42,693 nt of DNA. Source: Alphaproteobacteria bacterium. Its GTDB lineage: Bacteria > Pseudomonadota > Alphaproteobacteria > Micropepsales > Micropepsaceae. Below are positions 42,283 through 42,693 of the stretch, in pieces. The position numbers and the translations under genes were made by a program. Under the pieces are notes generated by a model, which worked only from the letters and a program-made list of their open reading frames with translations, was not told the DNA's origin and did no database searches. The DNA lies in contig JAGWRJ010000361.1 of assembly GCA_028869725.1 (NCBI GenBank), forward strand, positions 1-42,693, written 5' to 3'. Each line of letters starts with the position of its first letter. The stretch's first letter is position 1.

Positions 42283-42693
42283 TCAACCGGTGCGACGGAA
42301 TGGAATCACCGGAGCGGGCGATGGTGATTGTGATGGTTTGGTCCCGTCCTCGCGCACCGCGCGCGGCTCGCCAAAAAGGTAACCCTGGGCGAAATCCACG
42401 CTGAAATCGAGGAGTTGGACCACCGTCTTCTCGTCTTCCACACGTTCGGCGATGAGATCAAGGCCATGGCGGGCCAGGAGATTCTTGAAATCCTCAGCCG
42501 CCACTTGAGCCTGTGCGCCCTGCATGCCCCCCATCAGGGTCGATGCACGGACCTTGATATAGCGGAATCCGATCTTCTTGAGACGGGCGAAATCCAGATC
42601 GAGCGAACTGGTGTGGTCCATGGACAGGTTGAACCCCAGCCCTGCGAGATAGGTCAGGTTTTCATCGCCCCGCGGACCGGCCTTTGCCAGCGC
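42283..42693 (-). CDS. EAL-domain protein, C-terminal part (partial)
   Basis: The frame is open to the right edge, so the gene starts outside the window. The visible 136 residues are the C-terminal half of an EAL domain: SMDHTSSLDLDFARLKKIG, then IKVRAS with the catalytic Lys region, HGLDLIAERVEDE with conserved acidic residues, and FAQGYLFGEPR. The EAL signature itself would lie upstream. EAL domains hydrolyse cyclic di-GMP or bind it. The last 25 residues are Pro/Ser rich. A related EAL protein next to a TIGR01459 hydrolase is common in alphaproteobacteria. Whether it is active cannot be judged from this half. Confidence 0.88.
   Translation of the reverse strand, partial: ALAKAGPRGDENLTYLAGLGFNLSMDHTSSLDLDFARLKKIGFRYIKVRASTLMGGMQGAQAQVAAEDFKNLLARHGLDLIAERVEDEKTVVQLLDFSVDFAQGYLFGEPRAVREDGTKPSQSPSPAPVIPFRRTG

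Noticed and set aside
1..42693. CRISPR array, tRNA genes, insertion sequences or phage genes
   Set aside because: No regularly spaced repeats, no tRNA arm pattern outside coding sequence and no transposase, integrase or phage structural motifs were seen. Codon use and gene types look like the core chromosome throughout.

Overview
The window is a gene-dense, high-GC stretch of an alphaproteobacterial chromosome. The lineage call rests on gene content: small conserved proteins that are near-specific to alphaproteobacteria (DUF2093, DUF2794, and a DUF3035/BamF-like lipoprotein), a TIGR01459-type HAD hydrolase, and the order ribF-ileS-lspA-DUF3035-M16. I cannot name the genus. I see no tRNA, rRNA, IS element, prophage gene or CRISPR array, and no gap between genes exceeds 300 bases.

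Layout. 1-2061 (+): end of an unknown gene, lpxK and a lipid A type acyltransferase (outer-membrane lipid A). 2004-4564 (-): xseA, DUF2093 and a LytM/M23 endopeptidase homologue. 4611-10744: purD, an APH-type phosphotransferase, a PAS histidine kinase, a convergent acyl-CoA dehydrogenase and a PAP2 phosphatase. 10750-15414: two glutathione transferases around a GPH-type transporter, then a divergent kappa-GST-like isomerase and a membrane-anchored metallo-beta-lactamase-fold hydrolase. 15411-20528: tadA, an RluB-type pseudouridine synthase, a small Tyr/Gly-rich exported protein, an isochorismatase-fold protein, thiC with a TPP riboswitch, and a GNAT acetyltransferase. 20509-25675: an MDR oxidoreductase, a creatininase-family amidohydrolase, a class III CoA-transferase and acetyl-CoA synthetase. 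25776-32641: phhB, a zinc metallopeptidase, the coupled operon arylesterase-murJ-thpR, and a divergent YbbA/YbbP-type ABC system. 32938-33690: a BI-1/YccA membrane protein with a textbook terminator. 33836-42693 (-): EAL protein (partial), HAD hydrolase, MaoC, ribF, ileS, lspA, DUF3035 lipoprotein, M16 homologue and DUF2794.

Three themes stand out. First, envelope biogenesis (lpxK, acyltransferase, M23, murJ, lspA, BamF-like lipoprotein, M16 homologue). The M16 homologue has lost all its zinc ligands and the M23 protein has lost one active-site histidine, so both may act as regulators or chaperones rather than enzymes. Second, acyl-CoA metabolism (ACAD10/11-like phosphotransferase plus dehydrogenase, CoA-transferase, Acs, MaoC). 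The phosphotransferase/dehydrogenase pair fits the known 4-hydroxyacyl-CoA route. Third, a glutathione-dependent cluster at 10.7-14.3 kb of unknown substrate. I found no clearly new multi-gene system. The best candidate for a second look is the lspA / BamF-like lipoprotein / dead M16 operon.
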